Shown one piece after another: positions 1 to 5,787 of a DNA stretch of 15,124 bases (positions are counted from its first letter, which is position 1; each line of letters begins with the position of its first letter). Made by a program: the position numbers and the translations under genes. The notes under the pieces were generated by a model. That model did not search any database, had not been told where the DNA came from, and saw only the letters and a list, made by a program, of their open reading frames with translations. Source of the DNA: Saprospiraceae bacterium UBA6168 (GTDB lineage: Bacteria > Bacteroidota > Bacteroidia > Chitinophagales > Saprospiraceae). The stretch is from NCBI GenBank assembly GCA_002435785.1, contig DIUC01000074.1:1-15124 (forward strand). Direction: 5' to 3'.

Positions 1-607
1 CATTGCCCGCGCGCACGCTGGAGACGACAGTGCCGTGCGTGGCAATGGTCCCCTCACCGAAAAAGGAGCGCGCAAAGCTCTGGGCCGCAAGCTCGGCGCA
101 GCCCTTGCTGGCCGAGTACGGATCGTGCCCGCCCAGGCGGTCGGTCTCGCGGTAGCCGTGCACCCACTCGCGGTTCTCGTAGCACTTGTCGCTGGTGACA
201 ACCACAACGGCGCGGCGCTGGCCGGGCGCTGGCGGGTTTCTGCGGCAGGCCTCCAGCAGGTTCACCGTGCCCATGACGTTGGCGGCAAAGGTGCCTGCGG
301 GATCGGTGTAGGAGGGGCGCACCAGGGACTGTGCGGCCATGTGGATGACCACCTCGGGGTCGAAGTCGGCCACGGCGCGGGTAAGGCCCGGCAGGTCGAG
401 CACGTCGGCGTGGAGCGAGCCCAGCCCGGCGGGCGGGTCGCTGTCCAGCCGGGTGAGGCCGAAAAGGGCGGGAGAGCTTGGCGGATCGAGGGAGTAGCCC
501 AGCACCTTGGCCCCGGCCCGCGCCAGCAGCAGGCACATCCACGAGCCCTTGAAGCCCGTGTGCCCGGTGACGAGTACCCGTTTGCCGTGGTAGGTGTTTG
601 CAAACAT
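1..607 (-). CDS. rfbG: CDP-glucose 4,6-dehydratase, N-terminal 202 residues (runs off left edge)
   Basis: Short-chain dehydrogenase-type sugar-nucleotide enzyme that converts CDP-glucose to CDP-4-keto-6-deoxyglucose, a precursor of dideoxyhexoses and related sugars in O-antigen or capsule. The frame is open from the ATG at 607 to base 1. Visible features are the NAD-binding glycine motif VTGHTGFKGSW (about residues 13-23), HMAAQSLVRPSY (89-100), the TSDKCYEN block (138-145) that typifies this enzyme among its relatives, and the catalytic YxxxK in DPYSASKGCAEL (Tyr164, Lys168). The sequence breaks off at RAGN, about where the family motif RAGNVIGGGDW begins. The start codon shares one base with the lptC stop (TGATG), which suggests translational coupling. 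GC is 68-75% in the lines I counted and third positions are almost all G or C, unlike the neighbouring genes, so recent transfer is possible. The family call is firm; the pathway end product is not visible. Confidence 0.92.
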   Translation of the reverse strand, partial: MFANTYHGKRVLVTGHTGFKGSWMCLLLARAGAKVLGYSLDPPSSPALFGLTRLDSDPPAGLGSLHADVLDLPGLTRAVADFDPEVVIHMAAQSLVRPSYTDPAGTFAANVMGTVNLLEACRRNPPAPGQRRAVVVVTSDKCYENREWVHGYRETDRLGGHDPYSASKGCAELAAQSFARSFFGEGTIATHGTVVSSVRAGN

Positions 608-1224
608 CAGTTCCTGAGTTCCCGGGTCATGTCGCCCGCTTTGATTCGGCCTTCGATGGCTCGGATTTTCCACTGCGTGAATTTCTGGTTGGACTCGAAG
701 CCGTGGCCATAGATGATTTCGTCAGGACGCCGCACGATGACGAACTTGGTGGTGTGTACCCGGTCGTTTTCTTCCTCCCAATTGAGTTCTTCGGTTTCGA
801 GGCGCTCGCCTGCGCTGCCCGTCCACACTACGCTGTCCCGCACGATAAACTTGCTGGTGTTGTCATAGCGCTCGGCATACTTGGCGGTCATCCGACCGGT
901 GACGGTCAGGCCGTCGGGGGAGAAAAACTCCACCGTCAACCCTTCAGGAAAGGCTTGGTAAGGGTCTTTTTTGTCCAAATGCCGGATGAGCTTGGGGCTG
1001 ACGATGCGCAGCTTGAGGATGGCGGAGTCACTGTACAGCATTTCGACGCCAGTGGCAGTTTCCACCTGTGTTTCGTTGTTGGAGAAAAGGCGGTTGACGT
1101 CGTTAATGTCATTCTCGCAGGAGGAGAGTAGCAAGCAAAATGTAAATTGGAGAAAGTAAAGAGCGGATTTGCTGCGGATTCGCAGTGGCTTGCTTTTGCT
1201 TTTGATAGGTGAACACTGTTTCAT
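607..1224 (-). CDS. lptC: LPS export lipoprotein LptC
   Basis: A 205-residue protein whose family carries LPS across the periplasm between the inner-membrane LptBFG transporter and LptA. The N-terminus has a basic stretch (residues 1-19), a hydrophobic core and a lipobox ending in Cys36 (LLLSSC), so the mature protein is probably lipid-anchored, as is usual in Bacteroidota, rather than held by a transmembrane helix as in Escherichia coli. The remainder is beta-rich with alternating polar and hydrophobic residues (VEFFSPDGLTVTGRMTAKYA, then KFIVRDSVVWTG and EELNWEEENDRVHT), the pattern of the LptC jellyroll including the 'LeTeeL.w' segment common in this family. It starts 3 bp after the SET-domain gene and overlaps the dehydratase start by one base, so the three are probably co-transcribed. 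The assignment rests on recognised pattern and length. Confidence 0.87.
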   Translation of the reverse strand: MKQCSPIKSKSKPLRIRSKSALYFLQFTFCLLLSSCENDINDVNRLFSNNETQVETATGVEMLYSDSAILKLRIVSPKLIRHLDKKDPYQAFPEGLTVEFFSPDGLTVTGRMTAKYAERYDNTSKFIVRDSVVWTGSAGERLETEELNWEEENDRVHTTKFVIVRRPDEIIYGHGFESNQKFTQWKIRAIEGRIKAGDMTRELRN

Positions 1225-1227
1225 GAT

Positions 1228-1632
1228 TCAAATGTCACGATCGAGGTTTTTGTCAAACCATACCAACTCCTGGTTGTCGGGTTCGCCGTTGTAGTTCACC
1301 GTGATTTCCTCGCCGGGATGGATGGTTTTCAGGCAATAAAAATCAATCGTTTCGTGGTCATAATCCAGCAGGTAGCGGGCGTTGGGCTGATAGGAGTGGT
1401 TGAACAGCGAACCATTGCCCAGGGCGATGGCGCACTGTTTTTGTTCCTCTCCCCAGAGGAAATAGTAGTCGTGCAGCGTGGTGTCGTGGATTTTTGGCAA
1501 ATCCTCCTCCGGCAGCACAATGGCTGGGCAGATTTCAATCAAATCACCCTCCTCCAGGGCCTCCCCCGTGAAGACGCCCCGGCCACCGAGGTCGCTGTCG
1601 GCGATGTAAAGGAATGATACGCGTTGGGACAT
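1228..1632 (-). CDS. small SET-domain protein (putative protein-lysine methyltransferase)
   Basis: A stand-alone SET domain of 134 residues. SET proteins transfer a methyl group from S-adenosylmethionine to lysine side chains; the target of bacterial single-domain forms is generally unknown. Motifs visible: the opening GRGVFTGEALEEGDLIEICP (residues 17-36), the SAM-binding NHS of LFNHSYQPNA (77-86), and the closing GEEITVNYN (107-115), which holds the catalytic-site tyrosine. The frame extends upstream to 1689, but those extra 19 residues come from low-complexity repeat sequence, and MSQRVSFLYI matches where the family begins, so I chose the ATG at 1632. It sits 3 bp ahead of lptC and about 110 bp behind porX. 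There is no recognisable cysteine-rich post-SET region; the C-terminus is a short acidic tail. Confidence 0.85.
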   Translation of the reverse strand: MSQRVSFLYIADSDLGGRGVFTGEALEEGDLIEICPAIVLPEEDLPKIHDTTLHDYYFLWGEEQKQCAIALGNGSLFNHSYQPNARYLLDYDHETIDFYCLKTIHPGEEITVNYNGEPDNQELVWFDKNLDRDI

Positions 1633-1636
1633 TTTT

Positions 1637-1729
1637 GTTGAGTGTTTGAGTGCTTGAGAAGTTGAGTGTTTGAGAAGCACAGTGCACAATCAAAGTACAC
1701 CTCATTTCTCAAACCCTCAAACCCTCAAC
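1637..1729. repeat. short repeats and imperfect inverted repeat between porX and the SET gene
   Basis: A 14-bp sequence, gttgagtgtttgag, occurs at 1637-1650 and again at 1661-1674. The segment 1637-1660 is also an imperfect reverse complement of 1706-1729, with 21 of 24 positions matching by my alignment. A porX transcript could fold here into a long hairpin just before the SET start codon. There is no T-tract after it, so a standard terminator is not supported; mRNA processing or partial uncoupling of the downstream genes is possible. The sequence is built from TTGAG/CTCAA words, as in simple intergenic repeats. Confidence 0.6.
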
Positions 1730-1743
1730 CTCTTAATCCCTCT

Positions 1744-3300
1744 CTATTTAGACCTCAGTTTCACCACTGGGCAAATCATCTCTTCGAGCGAAATGCCGCC
1801 ATGCTGAAAGGTGTTTTTGTAATAATTGTTGTAGTGGTTGTAGTTGTTGGGGTAGAGAAAAAAGGCATCGCCCTTAGCAAAGATAAAAGTCGAGCTGATA
1901 TTGGGTCGGGGCAGCCCCGCCTGCTTTGGGTCACGGAAGTCGAGGACATCCCGCTTCTCGTATTGGAGGTTTCGCCCCACTTTGTAGCGTAGGTTGGTGG
2001 TGGTGTCCTTGTCACCAACGACCCTGGAGGGGGTGTTCACCCGAATAGTTCCGTGGTCGGTTGTGACGATGAGTTGAACGTCCTTTTCGGCAATCCGCTG
2101 CAAGGCAGTCCAGAGCTGGGAGTTGAGGAACCAGGAGCGGGTAAGGGAACGATAGGCTTTTTCGTCGCCAGCCAGTTCTTTCAGCACCTCCATCTCCGTG
2201 CGAGCATGGGAGAGCATGTCAATGAAGTTGTAAACAATTACCGTGAGGTCATTGCGCAGGTAGTTGAGGATATTGTCGTTCAGGTCTTTGGCATGGGACA
2301 CGTTGGTGACTTTGGTATAATCAAACTTAATGGGCCTGCGCATGGTGCGCTTCAACTGTGCCTCCAAGAACTCGGCCTCATACAGGTTTTTGCCACCTTC
2401 ATCCGTATCGTTTTTCCATAGAGTGGGGTGCGTCTTTTCAATATCGGCAGGCATGAGGCCGGCAAAAATGGCATTCCGGCTATACTGTGTGGCCGTGGGA
2501 AGGATGCTGTAAAAGAAGTCTTCCTCCTCTACCCGAAACAACTCTGTGACGATAGGCTCGATGACTTTCCACTGGTCGAACCGGAGGTTGTCGAGCAATA
2601 ACATGACGGTCGGGCGCTCCTCGGTAAGGTTCGGGAAAATCTTGCGGCGCATCAAATTATGCGACATGGTTGGAGCGTCTGAGGTTTCGTTCACCCAGTT
2701 CTCGTAGTTTTTGGCCACATAGCGGCTGAACTCGGAGTTCGCCTCCTGTTTTTGGTTGGTGAGGATGTCGCCCATGGCAGCCGATTCCGAGTGGTCCATT
2801 TTTATCTCCCATCCGATGAGCTTGCGATAGACCTCCACCCACTCCTCGAACTTGGGGCCGCTATTTATTTGCATGGACAACATGCGGAACTCCTGCTGGT
2901 AGTCGGAGGTGGTCTTTTCCCGAACGAGGCGCTTGTTGTCTATGATTTTTTTCAGCGTGAGCAATATTTGATTGGGGTTCACCGGCTTGATGAGGTAGTC
3001 GGAAATTTGCGAGCCGATGGCCTCCTCCATGATGTCCTCCGCCTCGTTTTTGGTAATCATCACCACGGGAAGCAGGGGGTGGTTTTCCTTTATTTTGCCA
3101 AGGGTTTCGAGGCCGGTGATGCCGGGCATGCTCTCGTCGAGGAACACAACGTCGAAGTCCTTGTTGTTTTCAACCTCGTCGAGGGCATCGTGGCCATTGG
3201 TGACCGTGACCACATCGTAGCCTTTTTTTTCCAAAAAGAGCAGTTGTGGCTTTAGCAAATCAATCTCGTCGTCGGCCCAAAGAATCCGAATCTTATCCAT
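1744..3300 (-). CDS. porX: PorX: response regulator with PglZ-type phosphodiesterase domain
   Basis: Cytoplasmic regulator of T9SS genes in Bacteroidota; in studied species it works with the sensor kinase PorY and an ECF sigma factor, and its PglZ domain is a metal-dependent phosphodiesterase of the alkaline phosphatase superfamily. The receiver domain (about residues 1-120) has the acidic pair Asp10-Asp11, phospho-acceptor Asp55 in FLDESMPG and Lys105 in LIKPVNP. A helical linker follows (about 125-225). The PglZ-like domain begins at VMLLLDNLRFDQW (233-244, metal ligand Asp237), with candidate catalytic Thr271 in LPTATQYSRN, Asp361/His365 in FIDMLSH, Asp415/His416 in TTDHGT and His500 near the end. 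Every expected key residue is present, so both receiver and enzyme are probably active. At 518 residues it is full length. No porY is in the window. A consensus-like promoter lies 90-120 bp upstream. Confidence 0.95.
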   Translation of the reverse strand: MDKIRILWADDEIDLLKPQLLFLEKKGYDVVTVTNGHDALDEVENNKDFDVVFLDESMPGITGLETLGKIKENHPLLPVVMITKNEAEDIMEEAIGSQISDYLIKPVNPNQILLTLKKIIDNKRLVREKTTSDYQQEFRMLSMQINSGPKFEEWVEVYRKLIGWEIKMDHSESAAMGDILTNQKQEANSEFSRYVAKNYENWVNETSDAPTMSHNLMRRKIFPNLTEERPTVMLLLDNLRFDQWKVIEPIVTELFRVEEEDFFYSILPTATQYSRNAIFAGLMPADIEKTHPTLWKNDTDEGGKNLYEAEFLEAQLKRTMRRPIKFDYTKVTNVSHAKDLNDNILNYLRNDLTVIVYNFIDMLSHARTEMEVLKELAGDEKAYRSLTRSWFLNSQLWTALQRIAEKDVQLIVTTDHGTIRVNTPSRVVGDKDTTTNLRYKVGRNLQYEKRDVLDFRDPKQAGLPRPNISSTFIFAKGDAFFLYPNNYNHYNNYYKNTFQHGGISLEEMICPVVKLRSK

Positions 3301-3390
3301 AATTAGGTGGTTTACAAAGGTTTGAATATGTGTGTGAAAAAAATTTTGTTGCCAAAAGTGTATGCCCCCGTCACAATGCCAATTTTAGGT

Positions 3391-3421
3391 CAAAAGTACC
3401 ATTTTGAAATTCCCCGCCAAA
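3391..3421 (-). promoter_or_regulatory. Bacteroidota-type promoter for porX
   Basis: Read on the minus strand, TTTG (3421-3418) is followed after exactly 19 bases by TACTTTTG (3398-3391), matching the TTTG / TAnnTTTG housekeeping promoter pattern of this phylum. Transcription would begin near 3386, giving a leader of about 85 nt before the ATG at 3300. It is the best promoter match I found in the window. Confidence 0.65.
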
Positions 3422-3511
3422 GATTAGCAGCTCCTTTACCCATCCAATGACCAAAGCTCCTAAAATCCAGTCAGCGAATTACTGAAAGTCGGTATCAAGA
3501 CTATGAACACC

Positions 3512-3550
3512 GAAGCCCGGTGGCAAGATTGCCGCCGGGCTTCTTTTTTT
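3512..3550 (+). terminator. strong rho-independent terminator on the plus strand with no gene before it
   Basis: A 13-bp stem, with one G-T pair, is formed by gaagcccggtggc (3512-3524) and gccgccgggcttc (3531-3543) around a 6-nt loop, and is followed by seven Ts (3544-3550). It works only in the plus direction, yet the genes on both sides (porX and the GH53 gene) are on the minus strand. A short frame starts at ATG 3504 and runs through the hairpin (MNTEARWQDC...). The simplest reading is the end of a short RNA transcribed from somewhere in 3301-3500; no clean promoter for it is visible. Confidence 0.75.
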
Positions 3551-3593
3551 AAAACGAGCCACAAAGGGGTTTAGTACCCGGAAGCCCACGTAC

Positions 3594-3612
3594 CCCGGAA
3601 ATCTTTTCCGGG
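3594..3612. other. perfect 8-bp hairpin downstream of the GH53 gene
   Basis: cccggaaa (3594-3601) and tttccggg (3605-3612) are exact reverse complements around a 3-nt loop, 35 bp past the GH53 stop codon at 3647-3649. No T-tract follows on the minus strand, so this is a possible 3'-end structure of the GH53 mRNA and not a standard terminator. Confidence 0.45.
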
Positions 3613-3646
3613 AACCGACACTTCCTTGAAGGATTTCCGAGGCTTG

Positions 3647-5059
3647 TTACCGCTGGTTCAACCAGACCTTCCTCGCACCCACCATTTTGTTTTCGTAAAA
3701 AACAGCTACGTAATAAATCCCCACGGGCAGGCCCGGCAATGCCATGCTGGCACTTTCGGCAGTCGCCACATTTTGCGAAGCGACCACCCGGCCCACATTG
3801 GACAACAAATTGATTTTCAAGAACTTGCCTTGTGCAAAGCCCTCAAAACTCAGCCGCAGCGAGCGGTGGCTGCTGTCTGGGGCCGCCGTAAACCGAAAAG
3901 GACTTCCAAGTTCTGTTACCGCGTTCAGTCCAGTATAGTTGTGCTCCATCCAACCCATTCCGCCTGTGGGAAGCAGGTTGTTTTGGAAGTCAAAAAAAGT
4001 GGCGTGCTCTTGGTGCGAGCCTTGCCCCCATTGCGTCCAGCAGGTGGAGCTGACCCAGGCAGGCTCCCAGTACATCACGCCAGTAGCGCCCTTGTTGATG
4101 ACGGCTTGGGTCATGTCCACCAGCCACTTTCGCTGATTTTCGGGCGTGGCGGGTGAATAGTTGGGATGCGTTTCACCGATAATGTTGCCAGCTGCGTCGT
4201 TGCTCTGGGTAGTCCAGATGTAGCCCGTTTCAAAAATCATCACCTCCTTGCCGGGGTAGGTCTGCTTGAGCTGTGCGACGATATTGGCAGCGTCGGCGAT
4301 GTCGGTTGGTTTGTGCCAAGCCCAGTAGTACGAAAGGCCAATGACATCAAAATCGGTGACGCCATTACTCCAAAAGCCCTGCATCAGCCAGCCAGTGTCG
4401 GCTGGGCCAGCCACGTGGAGCGCCACTTTTATGCTTTGCGCCGTCTGCGTTTCCACAGCCCTCACCGCTTCAATGGCACGCTTGAAGAGCTGTGAGTTAC
4501 GGTTCCAGTCGAGCACCCAAGGCCCCGTGTCCTGCTGCGGTGAAAGGAGGATGCCCTTGTTGGTCTCGTTGCCGATTTGCACCATGTCCGGCAGCAGGCC
4601 GTCGGCGTGGAGGGAGAGCAGGGTTTGCGAAATATAATTGTAAAGGGAGTCTTTGAGCAGGGGCAGGTTGTTCACCACCCCTTCCCAAGCGGCGGGCACC
4701 CGCTGCTTTTGGGGGTCGGCCCAGTTGTCGGAGAGGTGGAAGTCGAGGAGGACTTGCATCCCGGCAGCCTTGGCCCGCAGGATGCCCTTGCGCACGTCGG
4801 CGAGGTCGGAATAGCGGTGGCCGCTGTTGAGGGCGTCATACCAAGCGGGGGTGTGCCAGAGGCGAAGCCGCACGATGCCGCAATTATGGTCGGCAAAGAG
4901 TTGGTAGGGGTCGGCGGGAGCGCCATTTTCTTTGTAAACGACCCCACAGTCCTCCATTTCGTTGACGTAGGATAAGTCGGCACCGAAGAGAAAGGGTTGG
5001 GCAGTAATTGTTGTGGCGGCAAATAGAATCGCCAAGACGAGGAAGGTATTTATTTTCAT
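3647..5059 (-). CDS. GH53 arabinogalactan endo-beta-1,4-galactanase with T9SS-like C-terminal domain
   Basis: Secreted glycoside hydrolase family 53 enzyme, expected to cut beta-1,4-galactan such as pectin side chains or arabinogalactan I. The signal peptide is residues 1-20 or so (TITAQ end). The (beta/alpha)8 barrel spans about 22-380 and opens with FLFGADLSYVNEMED. It contains VRLRLWHTP (63-71), LLDFHLSDNWADP (104-116), the acid/base Glu165 in QIGNETNKG and the nucleophile Glu277 in MIFETGY, followed by GVMYWEPAWV (327-336). The last 85 or so residues (about 385-470) resemble a type A T9SS sorting domain: a beta-sandwich pattern with GRVVAS, LPGLPVGIYYVAVFYENK and a short basic end. The usual opening PNP motif is not recognisable. 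Both catalytic glutamates are present, so it should be active. It is a single-gene unit, with a terminator candidate upstream and its own promoter candidate. Confidence 0.95.
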   Translation of the reverse strand: MKINTFLVLAILFAATTITAQPFLFGADLSYVNEMEDCGVVYKENGAPADPYQLFADHNCGIVRLRLWHTPAWYDALNSGHRYSDLADVRKGILRAKAAGMQVLLDFHLSDNWADPQKQRVPAAWEGVVNNLPLLKDSLYNYISQTLLSLHADGLLPDMVQIGNETNKGILLSPQQDTGPWVLDWNRNSQLFKRAIEAVRAVETQTAQSIKVALHVAGPADTGWLMQGFWSNGVTDFDVIGLSYYWAWHKPTDIADAANIVAQLKQTYPGKEVMIFETGYIWTTQSNDAAGNIIGETHPNYSPATPENQRKWLVDMTQAVINKGATGVMYWEPAWVSSTCWTQWGQGSHQEHATFFDFQNNLLPTGGMGWMEHNYTGLNAVTELGSPFRFTAAPDSSHRSLRLSFEGFAQGKFLKINLLSNVGRVVASQNVATAESASMALPGLPVGIYYVAVFYENKMVGARKVWLNQR

Positions 5060-5117
5060 TTAAAAAAAATTTGAAGTGGAAAGGTAAGCAACAGCGAGAT
5101 TACAAGCGCATAGAAAC

Positions 5118-5125
5118 CAAACCTA
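5118..5125 (-). promoter_or_regulatory. -7 element candidate for the GH53 gene
   Basis: On the minus strand this reads TAGGTTTG, an exact TAnnTTTG, and predicts a leader of about 50 nt before the ATG at 5059. TTG candidates upstream lie at spacings of 13 or 25 bases, not the preferred 19-21, so the -33 element is unconvincing. Confidence 0.4.
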
Positions 5126-5179
5126 AAAAATTATAGGTCAAGTGGCCGAACAACCAACATTTTACAAGTGAAGTTAAGC

Positions 5180-5219
5180 AAAAAAAAAGAACCCACCTCA
5201 ACCGGGCGGTCAGGGTGGG
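5180..5219 (-). terminator. minus-strand terminator candidate upstream of the GH53 gene
   Basis: cccacc (5192-5197) pairs with ggtggg (5214-5219), and inside it acc (5201-5203) can pair with ggt (5208-5210). Read on the minus strand the hairpin is followed by nine Ts (A-run 5180-5188). It would end transcription arriving from the anti-sigma side and insulate the GH53 promoter. Confidence 0.5.
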
Positions 5220-5225
5220 CCAGCG

Positions 5226-5378
5226 TTAGCGACATTGGTAACAGGTGAGAAAAATATTGGTTTTTTGAAGTCAGCAACAAAATGATGGGGCAAAGGTGGC
5301 CAGCCAGCCTTAACTTGGGATGAAGGGGGCATTAAATAAAGGTGAAGAAAAAAATCCCCGTCCAACTTTACTGACCCA
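5226..5378. other. non-coding spacer without recognised content
   Basis: Together with the two sites listed above, this completes the gap between the GH53 start and the 42-bp repeat array. It is AT-rich in places, and I see no frame with codon structure, hairpin or promoter match worth calling. Confidence 0.5.
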
Positions 5379-5404
5379 CTAGCTCCTTTTTTTGCTAAAA
5401 AAAC

Positions 5405-5622
5405 TTACAATGCCATGCTGAACGTTCAGGGCTACATTGCCAAAGTTTACAATGCCATGCTGAACGTTTAGGCTCCCCCTGTAAAAGTTTACAATGCTAT
5501 GCTGAACGTTCAGGCTTGCCCTGTAAAGGTTTACAATGTCATGCTGAACGTTCAGGGTCGCCCTGTAAAAGTTTACAATGCCATGCTGAACGTTCAGGGT
5601 CGCCCTGTAAAAGTTTACAGGG
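5405..5622. repeat. tandem array of a 42-bp unit with a 12-bp palindrome
   Basis: Five units begin with ttacaatg at 5405, 5447, 5489, 5531 and 5573, exactly 42 bp apart, and a sixth partial unit begins at 5615. Each has ctgaacgttcag, a perfect 12-bp palindrome, at 5418, 5502, 5544 and 5586; the copy at 5460 has one change (ctgaacgtttag). Later units also carry caggg-tcg-ccctg, and at unit borders tgtaaa and ttaca/tttaca face each other. The array ends in a 9-bp stem with 2-nt loop (ccctgtaaa 5603-5611, tttacaggg 5614-5622). Because 42 is divisible by three and the core is palindromic, both strands stay open and both encode LNVQ in each unit. Differences between units mostly change amino acids on the minus strand, so a coding role is unlikely. 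It is not a CRISPR: the regions between cores are about 14 bp and alike. Confidence 0.93.
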
Positions 5623-5704
5623 ATTTTAGCGGCTATTTTGACCACAAAAAATTACAGGAGTGGGTAAGGAGGCATGCGAGTAGGGTAGTGATAATACAAC
5701 TACT

Positions 5705-5727
5705 GTGTGATTTTTAAAAAATCACGC
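5705..5727. other. AT-rich inverted repeat downstream of the anti-sigma gene
   Basis: gtgattttt (5707-5715) and aaaaatcac (5717-5725) are exact reverse complements around one base, extended by one wobble and one G-C pair at 5705-5727. It lies about 60 bp past the stop of the anti-sigma-like gene. The stem is too AT-rich for a confident terminator; a protein-binding site is equally possible. Confidence 0.35.
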
Positions 5728-5787
5728 ATGGATTCAATCTGCTGCTAAAATTGGAGTTGGATGGAATAATCGGAGGAGGGGGTGAGG

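Noticed and set aside
35..712. Plus-strand 225-residue open frame at the left end
   Set aside because: It is the antisense shadow of the GC-rich dehydratase gene, whose true minus-strand frame shows clear family motifs and is open to the window edge.
2053..3255. Long plus-strand frames opposite porX
   Set aside because: Antisense shadows of a gene with every catalytic residue visible on the minus strand.
5405..5622. Possible CRISPR array
   Set aside because: The intervals between repeated cores are only about 14 bp, are nearly identical to one another, and no cas gene is present; it is a tandem repeat.
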